64,000 nucleotides of DNA. It comes from Okeania sp. SIO1I7 (GTDB lineage: Bacteria; Cyanobacteriota; Cyanobacteriia; Cyanobacteriales; Microcoleaceae). The notes beneath the pieces were generated by a model. That model was not told where the DNA came from, made no database searches, and worked only from the letters and a program-made list of their open reading frames with translations. Location: assembly GCA_010672585.1 (NCBI GenBank), contig JAAHGF010000004.1, positions 257,580 through 321,579 on the forward strand, read 5' to 3'. Each line of letters starts with the position of its first letter. Positions within the stretch are counted from its first letter, which is position 1. Of the stretch, positions 45,274 to 54,217 are shown one piece after another. A program made the translations under genes and the position numbers.

Positions 45274-45873
45274 ATGGAAAACCAGAAACAATATAAGTTA
45301 AATAACGATGAAGTTAAGCAGCTTTTTATTAAGGGCGTTAACATTTTTTTGGCAGGGTCAGCAATTACATTAGTATTTGGATTTATGATTTGGTTTGTGC
45401 ATGGAACCATAATGTTTTCTGACCTATCAGAAAAGATTGTTACTCAAGGTTGGGGTGCTTTAATTACAGCAATGGCTGTATTTGTATCATTTATCATACC
45501 TTCAATATTCACTCTTTTCGGATTTGCTGTAATGGCATTATTAGTATGGTGGTTATCTAAAGTTTTTTCCCAATACGAAGAATTTCAACCCACTGCTTTA
45601 ATTGTGTATCAACTTGCCGCACCAGTGGGAATGATAGCTGCTTTAATTTTAGCTTCACCAGTGTTAATTTCCTATGCAGTTATTCGTTTATTTAATGGTA
45701 GTGGACAAGCATTAATTTCGGAAGTGAAAGAAGCGTCAAGTATTTTATTGCCACTGGAATCTGATAATAAATTTATGAGTGGAACTCCAGCAGTTGAAAC
45801 TCAATATTTAACAGGGGAAAAATTGATGAGTGGAACTCAAGTTGAAACTCAATATTTAGAAGGAGAAAAATAA
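45274..45873 (+). CDS. Uncharacterised membrane protein with C-terminal repeats
   Basis: 199 aa; family not recognised. Three hydrophobic segments are visible: about 22-45 (NIFLAGSAITLVFGFMIWFV), about 60-93 and about 110-137. The C-terminal tail holds two copies of a repeat of the form M-S-G-T-(PA)-V-E-T-Q-Y-L-x-G-E-K, separated by Leu. The stop lies 5 bp from the convergent stop of the P-loop ATPase gene. The ATG at 45274 follows a gtaggggattaaaaaa ribosome-site region. It may belong with the neighbouring ATPase cassette, but it is on the opposite strand and nothing else supports that. Confidence 0.65.
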   Translation: MENQKQYKLNNDEVKQLFIKGVNIFLAGSAITLVFGFMIWFVHGTIMFSDLSEKIVTQGWGALITAMAVFVSFIIPSIFTLFGFAVMALLVWWLSKVFSQYEEFQPTALIVYQLAAPVGMIAALILASPVLISYAVIRLFNGSGQALISEVKEASSILLPLESDNKFMSGTPAVETQYLTGEKLMSGTQVETQYLEGEK

Positions 45874-45878
45874 TTGTT

Positions 45879-47381
45879 TTATTTCGGACGTTTAATTCCA
45901 CCTTTGCGTTTAACTTCAAAACCATATCGATAAATGTCGGGCATATTAATTCGCCGATCTGAGTGACGAATTTCCACAATACCTAATTGTTCTAAGTATT
46001 TTAAAATTTCTTGGGTTTTTTTGGTGGGTGGTTGTTTATCCCATTTTGTCTTTTTCAGTATGTCGATAAATTTTTCCTCTTCAGTTAAAAGATTGAGATT
46101 TTTGAGACCTATTTTCAGAGCTTCTAACCAGGGATATTCTTCTTCTGTAAGTTCTTTGATTCTATCTTGAGAGGTATCCATTAAAGCTCCTTGTAAATCA
46201 GAGGGTACTAATAAGCGGTTTTCTGGTAAATCTTTTTCCTCAAATTTTTCTAACCTACGTTCTGCAGCTAAGGAGAATAACTTTAAAAAAGAACGTGGAG
46301 CAATTCTCCCTCTAGCATCTTGAAGGTGATTAGGAACCCAATTATAACTGTAACCTTTACGATAATTATTTCCCATATATTCCCCGATGATTATCTCCAT
46401 TAATAATTCAAAACGAGACTTCTCTAATACTGGTAATATACCTAGTTTTTTATCCTTTTTTTGTGGGGGAATTAAACCAGGAACTATTTGTAAATAATCA
46501 TTCATTTCTTCTCCAGAGTTGGCTAAACGTTTAACAAATACTTGATATAACCATGAAGTTTCCCACTCTAAACTAATTTTATGTCCGCTCAGTTTAGAAG
46601 CATCTGGAAATCCTAAAAACTCCTGTTGAAATAAATCTGTTCGTAGAAATATTTTGGGTCTAATTCGCTCCCAACGACGCCATCTATCTAGCCAAAATGC
46701 TAATAGTTCCCGGATAGGAGCAGCAAGTTCTAAATAAGAAGGAACAATTCGATCTAGTTCATCATAAGTAATAAATAACCATTGATCGCTTGCCAACAAC
46801 TCTTCATCTAATTTATCTAAAGCATAGTTGATACTTTCAAAGTTCTGGCGAGCATCTAAAAACCAGTTGGAAAGTAATGATAATTTGTTAGTTAAAATAT
46901 CGCGAGTTTGCTCTGGTATTTCCTCAGCCCAACTATGATTTGATAATTCTTTTTCTTGTTGAAATATTACCCCTAATATCAATCCAAGCCAGAAAATACG
47001 CCAATCAATTCTATCTTTCTCTTTCATGTAGTTTTCTGTTATATCTGGTGCAGGAAATTTTTTTTCCCCAGTCTTAGTACGACCATATCCAGCAATCCAT
47101 ATTGTTCTTTCTAAAGGGGGTAAACCTCTAACATTTAAGTTTTTTACTAAAGCTTGGCGACCAGAATAATTTGCCAATAAACGAAAAAATTCTGTTTTAC
47201 CAACACCTCTACCACCTAATATTAAAAGTACGTCAACTTCCAAAGCCATTCGGTAGTTAGGTAAGGGTAAAAAATTTTTGAGGAATATCTTTTCATTATT
47301 ACTTTCATGTTCCGCTACACCTCTTCCTGGTGCAACATTAGCCATAATTTCTAATAGCTTTTTTTTATCAAAGTTAGTCAT
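45879..47381 (-). CDS. P-loop ATPase with C-terminal winged helix (Sll1717-like)
   Basis: 500 aa. Walker A LILGGRGVGKTEFF near 52-65, Walker B WLFITYDELDRI near 202, a long helical middle section, and a C-terminal winged-helix-like segment (TQEILKYLEQLGIVEIRH, about 460-478) followed by a basic tail. It resembles what I recall as the Sll1717 family of P-loop ATPases; function unknown. Its ATG overlaps the stop of the KGGVGR gene by 4 bp, so it is translationally coupled as the last gene of a URC1-HEPN-ATPase-ATPase unit. Two ATPases plus a HEPN protein look like a conflict or stress module; that role is inference. Confidence 0.78.
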   Translation of the reverse strand: MTNFDKKKLLEIMANVAPGRGVAEHESNNEKIFLKNFLPLPNYRMALEVDVLLILGGRGVGKTEFFRLLANYSGRQALVKNLNVRGLPPLERTIWIAGYGRTKTGEKKFPAPDITENYMKEKDRIDWRIFWLGLILGVIFQQEKELSNHSWAEEIPEQTRDILTNKLSLLSNWFLDARQNFESINYALDKLDEELLASDQWLFITYDELDRIVPSYLELAAPIRELLAFWLDRWRRWERIRPKIFLRTDLFQQEFLGFPDASKLSGHKISLEWETSWLYQVFVKRLANSGEEMNDYLQIVPGLIPPQKKDKKLGILPVLEKSRFELLMEIIIGEYMGNNYRKGYSYNWVPNHLQDARGRIAPRSFLKLFSLAAERRLEKFEEKDLPENRLLVPSDLQGALMDTSQDRIKELTEEEYPWLEALKIGLKNLNLLTEEEKFIDILKKTKWDKQPPTKKTQEILKYLEQLGIVEIRHSDRRINMPDIYRYGFEVKRKGGIKRPK

Positions 47382-48754
47382 TTTTCTACCTGATTTTCTT
47401 GATTCAATTTACGCTGAAAAATACTACAAAGTCTTTCTGCAAGTTCTTGATAAGGTTTACCTGTTAAAACATTAATAATATTTGACAAACGACGCTTCTC
47501 ATCGGGAGTAGAATCTCGCTCAAATAAACTTATTTCTTTACGCAAATCACTTTGCCAATCTATAATTATTGGGTAAAAATTAGCTTCTAGATCGTTGGAG
47601 TTAGGAACATCTTCTTCCCTATAGTAATTTTTTTGAAAAACAATGTAAGCTTCCTCTCGAAAATCTCTAAGTTCCTGCTCCATTCCTGGTACACCTAATC
47701 CCGGAACTAGAGCATGGACAAGCAAAACTGGCAGCGGTTCAGGAGCGAAAGGTCTTGCTAGACGACGAATAACATGAGTTAAACCTTTCCAACTTTGACG
47801 AGATTGAGTGCCAAAAATGACTGCTGCATGGGATAAGTCAGCGATCGCCAACCCACCAATATCGTGAAACCCTGTTCTGGTATCCAGTAAAATAAAGTCT
47901 AGCTTTTTTGCTGTATTGAGTTCTTTAAACATATCATGCCAGGTTTTTGGCAGTTGGTTATTTACATCAAGCAAATTCTGGAAATCAAGTCTTGCCAACT
48001 TTTCCAGATAGTTATTATCCACACTACCTGCTGGTAGTACATTCACACTTTCTCCACGATCTCCCAACAATTTCGGATCGCTGACTGGTTGTAAATGAGT
48101 ACGGAGTTTCCAATTGTCACCTTGGATATTTTTTTCCAACAAATAATCAATGACACCAGAAACACTATCCTCTGTATCTGGGAAAAAAACAGTTGATATA
48201 CCAGGAGATTCTAAATCTAAATCAACTATAGCTACTCGATGACCGTGACGAGCTAATGTCAGAGCAGTTGCTACTAATGTTGTTGTCCGACCAACTCCAC
48301 CTTTGAAGGAAAAAAATGAAACTATTGCTGGTTTATGACCTTTATCTACTAATTCCTGAGACCAAGGAAGCTCAACTTCTTTTTGATTTGTCCATGCTTG
48401 TTTAGCAACATGACGTTCTAACACATACCAACATGGTTGACTTTCATCATCCCATTCTGCGAGAACTCTTTCTTCCCGGATGACATCTATCAAATTTTTA
48501 TAACCACCTTTTTCACCTTGTGGTAACCAAATATCTTTACCATAGTAGGGACCGAGTTTGCGATCAAGAGATTTTTCCAGTTCGTCTAGGATATCCTCTT
48601 CCAGATTGCTATTTTCCAGAGGTTCCAAGAAAAGCCGAATTTTTCCCTTAACATCCCGAATGATAGTTATTGATTCTAGTTCGTCTTTTATGGAAGATTC
48701 CTCAAAACATTCTTGTACTTTGTCAAATGTTTCACCGAAAGTTATATCAATCAT
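47378..48754 (-). CDS. KGGVGR-variant ParA/MinD-like ATPase
   Basis: 458 aa. After an N-terminal domain of about 135 residues with no clear match, the deviant Walker A reads FSFKGGVGRTTT (about 145-156): the usual GKT lysine is replaced by Arg while the signature lysine is kept. VAIVDLDLESPGIS and LDFILLDTRTG follow as the ParA/MinD switch regions. Such variants may bind nucleotide with altered turnover. No membrane-targeting helix of the MinD type was seen. The ATG directly abuts the stop of the HEPN gene (TAAATG), with the ribosome site gaggagc inside its end. The role of the N-terminal domain is unknown. Confidence 0.82.
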   Translation of the reverse strand: MIDITFGETFDKVQECFEESSIKDELESITIIRDVKGKIRLFLEPLENSNLEEDILDELEKSLDRKLGPYYGKDIWLPQGEKGGYKNLIDVIREERVLAEWDDESQPCWYVLERHVAKQAWTNQKEVELPWSQELVDKGHKPAIVSFFSFKGGVGRTTTLVATALTLARHGHRVAIVDLDLESPGISTVFFPDTEDSVSGVIDYLLEKNIQGDNWKLRTHLQPVSDPKLLGDRGESVNVLPAGSVDNNYLEKLARLDFQNLLDVNNQLPKTWHDMFKELNTAKKLDFILLDTRTGFHDIGGLAIADLSHAAVIFGTQSRQSWKGLTHVIRRLARPFAPEPLPVLLVHALVPGLGVPGMEQELRDFREEAYIVFQKNYYREEDVPNSNDLEANFYPIIIDWQSDLRKEISLFERDSTPDEKRRLSNIINVLTGKPYQELAERLCSIFQRKLNQENQVEK

Positions 48755-49180
48755 TTAAAGCTCCTCGCTAGATATCCTACCATCCAAAATTAGTCTGGGA
48801 ATAATTTCGTTATAGATTTCCGCTGCTCGTTCAACTGCGTCTGTTGCCTCTTTTTCATTCCACAAACCAGACTTACAATAACGTCGCTGTGGATGATTTT
48901 TGACTAAAATAGTTCCGTTTGTCCGGGAAATTGGCAGTTGGGAATCAAGAATAGGATAAATTATCCGCAACCTTTCAGTACCCTTACCTTCAAGTTCTGT
49001 TAAATCGTGACCGAATTTTTGACAATCTTTATTGTCAATACATTGCTCTACTAGAACTTTAAAGGTACATTCTACCACATAACCTGCCAAATAAACTGCA
49101 TTATCCCAACGATGTCGAACCAGTAAAATTTCTGCATCATGTAAATGCCTTCCCGCAGCTTGAATAAATGACTCTTCCAC
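48755..49180 (-). CDS. HEPN-domain protein
   Basis: 141 aa, all-helical. The helix pair AGRHLHDAEILLVRHRWDNAVYLAGYVVECTFKVLVEQ and the later FGHDLTELEGKG follow the HEPN pattern (paired helices with A-x-Y-x-A...E-x-x-x-K, then G-H-D-L). Many HEPN proteins are RNases with an R-x4-6-H motif; I do not see a clear one, so it may be a non-catalytic toxin, antitoxin-bound form or scaffold. Start is GTG 49180, three bases after the URC1 stop, and its stop abuts the KGGVGR gene, so it is translationally coupled at both ends. Confidence 0.75.
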   Translation of the reverse strand: MEESFIQAAGRHLHDAEILLVRHRWDNAVYLAGYVVECTFKVLVEQCIDNKDCQKFGHDLTELEGKGTERLRIIYPILDSQLPISRTNGTILVKNHPQRRYCKSGLWNEKEATDAVERAAEIYNEIIPRLILDGRISSEEL

Positions 49181-49183
49181 GTT

Positions 49184-50431
49184 TTAATCAGTTAAATTTC
49201 TGCCTTTAATCTCTGACAAAACATTCTTATCCGGCACCACCCCATCAGTATAATAACCCGCCGCTTTCTTCGCCGCAATTTCCACCTGCGCATCTTCCGG
49301 CACCAAATCATCAGGAATAGGTACTCGCTCCACTATCTCAATACCAGAATTAACAATAGCGTTATACTTCATATCGCTCATCGACACCAAACGGTCAATC
49401 TTACTCACACCCAACCAATGCAAAACATCTGGCATCATTTCCTGAAACCGCATATCTTGTACCCCCGCTACACATTCAGTCCGAGCAAAATAAGCATCTG
49501 CGCGATCGCCACCTTCCTGTCTTTTCCGAGCATTGTAAACCAAAAACTTAGTCACCTCTCCCAACGCTCTCCCCTCTTTACGAAAATAAACTATCACACC
49601 CACTCCCCCCTCCTGCGCTGTCTGAATACAAACCTCAATACCATGCACCAAATAGGGGCGACAAGTACAAATATCAGAACCGAAAACATCCGAACCGTTA
49701 CACTCATCATGAACCCTGACTGCCAATTTTTTCGTCGGGTCAGCAACATCAGCAACATTTCCCACTATATATACAGTCGTACCACCAATAGGAGGCAAAA
49801 ATAAATGTAAATCTGGGCGCGTTACCAATTCTGGGAACATTCCACCCATTTGTTGAAACAACACCCGACGCAAGTCACTTTCTCCCACATTCAGTCGTTT
49901 AGCAATTCCTGGCAAATGCCAAACTGGGTCGATCGCTGCTTTCGTTACCAATAAATTGCCATTATCTTTAACAATATTGCCATCAACTTTCAATACACCC
50001 CTAGCAACAGCATCCTGTAATTCTGGCATATTAATATTTGCCTTCGTCACTGCAATAGTAGGTCGGATATCGTATCCTTGTTCATAGTAAGACGCAAATA
50101 CCTCTTCCACCACCGCCCCCCAAGGATCGAGACAGACAATTTTATCGGGGTCATACCAGCTCATATGGGGGCCAATATGTGCTGCAGGAGAAGTATTTGT
50201 TAAATCAGCACGGTGATTTGATTGTAGTTTACCAGAAGCGATCGCCAAAGCACGATAAACAGCATAAGAACCAGAGTGAGTACCAATGACATTACGATGG
50301 TTAGGATTACTCAAAGACCCGATCGCAGGTCCCCGCTCTATGGGGTCTTGAGCACCCCACTGTACCGGAATAGTTTTTTTATCCGCAGGACCAGGATGAG
50401 ATGTTAATACAATATGTTTATGCTTTGCCAT
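49184..50431 (-). CDS. URC1-like GTP cyclohydrolase II paralogue
   Basis: 415 aa, roughly twice the size of a plain RibA. The C-terminal half has the GTP cyclohydrolase II layout with shifted residues: VRVHDECNGSDVFGSDICTCRPY (zinc Cys), VIVYFRKEGRALGEVTKFLVYNARK and SMSDMKYNAIVNSGIEIVERVPI. The N-terminal ~190 residues (GTHSGSYAVYRALA, PHMSWYDPDKIVCLDPWG) are typical of the URC1 branch involved in uracil catabolism, not of riboflavin synthesis. Partners URC4 and upp lie 16-19 kb away on the same strand. It is the first gene of a coupled unit with the HEPN and ATPase genes and diverges from a THI5-like binding protein. Confidence 0.87.
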   Translation of the reverse strand: MAKHKHIVLTSHPGPADKKTIPVQWGAQDPIERGPAIGSLSNPNHRNVIGTHSGSYAVYRALAIASGKLQSNHRADLTNTSPAAHIGPHMSWYDPDKIVCLDPWGAVVEEVFASYYEQGYDIRPTIAVTKANINMPELQDAVARGVLKVDGNIVKDNGNLLVTKAAIDPVWHLPGIAKRLNVGESDLRRVLFQQMGGMFPELVTRPDLHLFLPPIGGTTVYIVGNVADVADPTKKLAVRVHDECNGSDVFGSDICTCRPYLVHGIEVCIQTAQEGGVGVIVYFRKEGRALGEVTKFLVYNARKRQEGGDRADAYFARTECVAGVQDMRFQEMMPDVLHWLGVSKIDRLVSMSDMKYNAIVNSGIEIVERVPIPDDLVPEDAQVEIAAKKAAGYYTDGVVPDKNVLSEIKGRNLTD

Positions 50432-50909
50432 TTTTTCTTAACTTTGAGATAATAATTATATTATTTATTTTGATGAAAATAAGCATAGCATAATTCAACA
50501 AAAAACAACTTAAAGGTAAGCATTTCCTGCGGAATGCTGCGCAAACAGCTATTAGCTGTCAGCTCTCAGCAAAAGGATGGGGTTTAAATTAATATAGACT
50601 TTAAAGCCTACTTTAGTAGTAAGTATAAATTCTGCCTCAAAAAGCTTTTATCTAAAACTCAAAGCAATAACTGATAGCTGATAGCTGACGGCTGAATGCT
50701 TACACTTAAAGCAAATTTAGCATTGCGAAAATAATGTGAAATTCTATTATATAAGTATCGCCAATATGTTATGGTATTCTATAAATAGGTGAGCATTTAT
50801 ATAGTAAAATAATATGAATCCTTAGATGAGTATTCAAATGAATATTAGTCACAAGTATTCAGCTGTAAACTATCAGCTACTGATAACTGTTAACTAATAA
50901 CTGAAAAAC
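50432..50909. other. Divergent intergenic region
   Basis: Between URC1 and the THI5-like gene. It is partly filled by a MITE-like element (50516-50703). The remaining AT-rich sequence should hold the two promoters; none was resolved. Confidence 0.5.
50516..50703. repeat. MITE-like element with gtaagcatt/aatgcttac ends
   Basis: 188 bp with 9-bp perfect inverted ends. The left end contains the AGCATT...AATGCT hairpin then gcgcaaacagctattagctg, and the right end has 'ctgatagctg' tandems. Relatives at 30308-30520 and, split by other elements, at 23031-23443. Confidence 0.65.
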
Positions 50910-51947
50910 ATGAATTATATTAATCGTCGTCAATTTATTCAGTATAGTAGCCTAGCTATTAGTACAAGCATATTAACAAGTTGTGCTACTTCTAATAACT
51001 CCAATTCTACTGCTAAAAATAACAAAAATCTTGACAAAGTAACCTATGGAACTAATTGGTATGCTCAAGGCGAACATGGAGGATTTTATCAAGGAATTGC
51101 TACAGGTATTTATGAAGATTATGGATTAGATGTTACTATTAAAATGGGCAATGCTCAGGTGAATGGAACTCAGCTATTAGTAGGAGGAGCAATTGATTTT
51201 TATATGGGGTTAAGTATAGAAGCAATTAGTGCCGTAGAAGCAGGAATTCCTACTATTACAGTGGCAGCTATTTTCCAAAAAGATCCCCAAGTATTAATTG
51301 CTCATCCAGAAGTAGGAAATGACTCCTTAGAACAACTCAAAGGTAAACCTATTTTGACATCATCTTTACCCGGTAAACCCTTTTGGGAATTTCTTAAATC
51401 TAAATATGGTTATACAGACGACCAGAGACGTCCTTACAATTATAGTGTGGCTCCATTTTTATTAGATAAAAATTCAATTCAACAAGGTTATCTAACCTCT
51501 GAACCTTTTACAATTGAGAAAAAAGGAGGCTTTAAACCTGTAGTTATGTTATTAGCAGATGCTGGCTATAAACCTTATGCTACTACTATAGCAACAACAA
51601 CAAAAATGGTAGATAAAAATCCAGATTTAGTGCAGAGATTTGTCGATGCTTCCATTAAAGGTTGGTATAGTTATTTAGACAATCCTGAACCAGCAAATAA
51701 ATTAATCAAAAAAGATAATCCAGAAATGACAGATGAGTTATTAGCTTATAGCTTAGAAAAAATGAAAGAATATGGCATTATTACTTCTGGAGATGCTGTA
51801 ACAAAAGGTATTGGCGCGATGACTAATGAACGGTGGAAATCATTCTTTGATACTGTTGTAGAAGCTGGAGTAATTAAGCCAGGCACTAACTATAAAGAAG
51901 CTTTTACTTTACAATTTGTTAATCAAGGAGTAGAAGCATATAATTAA
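50910..51947 (+). CDS. NMT1/THI5-like ABC transporter substrate-binding lipoprotein
   Basis: 345 aa. N-terminal NRRQFIQYSSLAISTSILTSC is a twin-Arg-like start with lipobox (LTSC, Cys about 25), so an exported lipoprotein. The body has the NMT1/THI5 and SsuA-like fold: YGTNWYAQGEHGGFYQGIATGIYEDYGLDV, a VNGTQLLVGGAIDF stretch, and STxxxKPFWEFL-type hinge positions. The family binds pyrimidines, sulfonates and similar small molecules. It is divergent from URC1, and in other genomes, as I recall, such proteins accompany URC genes, so uracil or a related pyrimidine is a reasonable guess. No permease or ATPase gene follows in this window. Confidence 0.86.
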   Translation: MNYINRRQFIQYSSLAISTSILTSCATSNNSNSTAKNNKNLDKVTYGTNWYAQGEHGGFYQGIATGIYEDYGLDVTIKMGNAQVNGTQLLVGGAIDFYMGLSIEAISAVEAGIPTITVAAIFQKDPQVLIAHPEVGNDSLEQLKGKPILTSSLPGKPFWEFLKSKYGYTDDQRRPYNYSVAPFLLDKNSIQQGYLTSEPFTIEKKGGFKPVVMLLADAGYKPYATTIATTTKMVDKNPDLVQRFVDASIKGWYSYLDNPEPANKLIKKDNPEMTDELLAYSLEKMKEYGIITSGDAVTKGIGAMTNERWKSFFDTVVEAGVIKPGTNYKEAFTLQFVNQGVEAYN

Positions 51948-51979
51948 TAATTAATAATTAATAATTAATAATTAATTAT
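51945..51979. repeat. AATTAAT heptamer tandem repeat
   Basis: Heptamers overlapping the stop of the THI5-like gene, followed by an inverted repeat (cctatcctttt / aagggatagg) at about 51985-52008 that could act as a terminator. Confidence 0.7.
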
Positions 51980-52140
51980 TAATTGCCTATCCTTTAAAAG
52001 GGATAGGATTGACGCAAATTTGATCCAATCATCTTATTTATTAAGAAGAGGTAATTCTAAATTCTGAATTCTTAATTCTAAATTCTTGAAGATCCCTGTA
52101 TAATAAAAATTAGCCAATAAAATTACGCAAGAGGTAAATT

Positions 52141-52713
52141 ATGTCTATTAATCTCAGCAAAGGTGAAAGAGTAAATCTTTCCAAAGAATCTCCCAATTTG
52201 AAGCAAGCAGGTATTGGCTTAGGATGGGATGTAAATACTACAGATACAGGGGCAGACTTTGACTTAGATGCCTCTATATTTATGTTGGCTGCTAATGGAA
52301 AAATTCCGACAGAAAAATACTTTGTTTTCTACAATAACCTCATATCACCAGATAGTTCAGTTAAACATTCAGGAGATAGTAGAACAGGAGAAGGTTCTGG
52401 GGATGATGAACTAATAGAAATTGACTTAACAAAAGTAGATCCAGCCATTCAAGAAATAATTTTTGTAGTGACTATCCATGAAGCAGATGCCAGGAGACAA
52501 AACTTTGGACAAGTCAGAAATTCTTTTATTAGAATCTACGATATGACCACCGAAGAAGAAGTAGCTAAATATGAATTAGAAGAAGATTTTTCACGAGAAA
52601 CAGCTCTGGAATTTGGCAGACTTTATCGCAAAGATAATGATTGGAGGTTCCAAGCTGTTGGACAAGGTTATAATTCAGGTTTACAAGGATTTGTTGATAA
52701 GTATGCGTCTTAG
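52141..52713 (+). CDS. terD: TerD-family stress protein
   Basis: 190 aa, a single TerD domain with the calcium-site pattern GLGWDV...GADFDLDASIFML, SGDSRTGEGSGDDE and FVVTIHEADARRQNFGQV, and the C-terminal LYRKDNDWRFQAVGQGY. TerD proteins bind Ca2+ and belong to the tellurite-resistance / membrane-stress set. Ribosome site gaggt before ATG 52141. A second ter-type gene (terB) lies 5.4 kb away at 58134; the genes between them are unrelated, so this looks like a scattered ter set. Which of TerD, TerE or TerZ it matches best cannot be told here. Confidence 0.92.
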   Translation: MSINLSKGERVNLSKESPNLKQAGIGLGWDVNTTDTGADFDLDASIFMLAANGKIPTEKYFVFYNNLISPDSSVKHSGDSRTGEGSGDDELIEIDLTKVDPAIQEIIFVVTIHEADARRQNFGQVRNSFIRIYDMTTEEEVAKYELEEDFSRETALEFGRLYRKDNDWRFQAVGQGYNSGLQGFVDKYAS

Positions 52714-53229
52714 TCTAAATTGTATACAAAATTAGGTAAGAGTAGCCCACTAAGTTTTTCTGAAGTATTGACTAGATAGTTTTGGTTAGTGTAAAATTTA
52801 AGTCTAATTGATACTTGAAAAAGTATAATTTCAATAGGAGTAAAGTTTGATGGATAATCTCATCTCATAATGAAATACAAAGTGTCAGAATAATACGGGA
52901 CACCTTTATATATGTACAATGTCAGCCAAGTTGGCCGTCAATATACTAAACTTCGCCAACATCTGCCTCTAAATTTCAAAATACTCTATACTCTAGAAGG
53001 CAAATAGTAATTTAACTATCTGCCACAAGTTAGCTCAATCTAAGATGTGAGGCCGATATTATTTCTCAGGGAAAATTGAGTATTCACCTTTCTTAAATCT
53101 GCTCACTATGGGCAGTTAATATTAGGTAATTATCACCCTAAATCTAATTGTAAATACTCTTGAAATAATTGCCTGAAATTTTCCAATCTTACCAGTTATT
53201 TGTCAATTAAATAATAAGCTAAAAAACAG
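52714..53229. other. Intergenic region, no gene seen
   Basis: 516 AT-rich bases. No frame longer than a few dozen codons and no listed repeat family. It may hold the decayed 5' part of whatever gene preceded the broken methyltransferase at 53230. Confidence 0.4.
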
Positions 53230-53450
53230 ATGAAAGACCTTGATTTTGAAGTCCGAATCCCAGAAGAAATTAACAACCTAGTCATTCAGGAAGAATTCTT
53301 TTGGTTAAGCCAAAATGGAAAGGAACGTAAAGTAAAATTACACGACTATCAAGAACTTTACAGCGTTCCACATTTGTACGAATATATAATGGGAAAATTA
53401 CAAGAGAAATCCCATAGCGTCCTTTCTTCGTTAGGAATTACCGAAATATT
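53230..53450 (+). pseudogene. Methyltransferase N-terminal fragment
   Basis: About 70 residues (FEVRIPEEINNLVIQEEFFW, KVKLHDYQELYSVPHLYEY, EKSHSVLSSL) that align with the start of the complete methyltransferase at 54218. It ends before the SAM-binding motif, where the reading frame jumps into an unrelated aminotransferase-fold gene. The frame continues to a stop at 53490 but only with non-homologous residues. This is a deletion or recombination product, not a working gene. Confidence 0.8.
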
Positions 53451-53921
53451 ATGGGAGGCATTGCCGACCCCCATACTACTTTTCTGTTGAACAGAAGTTT
53501 GGATACCCTGGAAATTAGAATGAGACATTTCAATGAAGCTGGAATGAAAATCGCCAAATATCTGCAAGAGCAACCCCTGGTAAAAAAAGTTTTTTATACT
53601 GGTCTTGAAAGTCATCCTAACTCCTCTCTAGCCAAAAAATATTTAACCGGACATGGAAGAGTAGTATCCTTTGAGCTAGACGCATCTCAAGAAGTAACTT
53701 CAGAATTTGTGGATGCTCTACAAGTTCCTTTTATGGGAACCAACTTTGGCTCTAGTCATGCTATGGTAGAACAATGCAGTGTCTTTACTTACTACCATCT
53801 CTCCCCCGCTGAAAAACAAGAGATTGGAATTACTGACAGCTTGGTTAGATTGAGTATAAGTTATGAAAATAGCGACCTAGTGATCGAAGATATAGACAAA
53901 GCCTTAAAAAGGATTAAATAG
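53451..53921 (+). pseudogene. Cystathionine gamma-synthase-type C-terminal fragment
   Basis: 156 codons matching only the C-terminal third of a Cys/Met-metabolism PLP enzyme: GGIADPHTTFLLNRSLDTLEIR, RHFNEAGMKIAKYL, VFYTGLESHPN and SLVRLSISYEN. The PLP lysine and everything N-terminal are missing. It is out of frame with the methyltransferase fragment before it. The C-terminal features that bind the substrate carboxylate (LVRLSIS) are kept, so the parent gene was probably intact until recently. Confidence 0.85.
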
Positions 53922-54217
53922 CCTGATTAAAGGAGCCCAGAACGCCTTGTTATCTATAGCAGAGCTTATGATTTTACAGCACTTTGCCCGGATAGTGAGG
54001 TACAGTTGAAGACTAATCTATCTTCCCTATTGACTAAAGTGATAAAACTTTGTACCTCTACTAACTCTGAAACTGATATAATCACAGTCTTACCAATTTT
54101 GCTATTCACAATGATCGGGTTGATGTGGTATATCAAGATAGAACGATCAAGTCAATTTGTTCTGATGGAAAAGTGAACAACTTTTTCGTAACTAACTTAT
54201 GGAAACTAGAAACAGAT

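Noticed and set aside
49184-50431. Plain ribA annotation (riboflavin synthesis) for the GTP cyclohydrolase II-like gene
   Set aside because: It has a long extra N-terminal part, an altered zinc motif, and URC4 and upp in the same window; URC1-type fits better.
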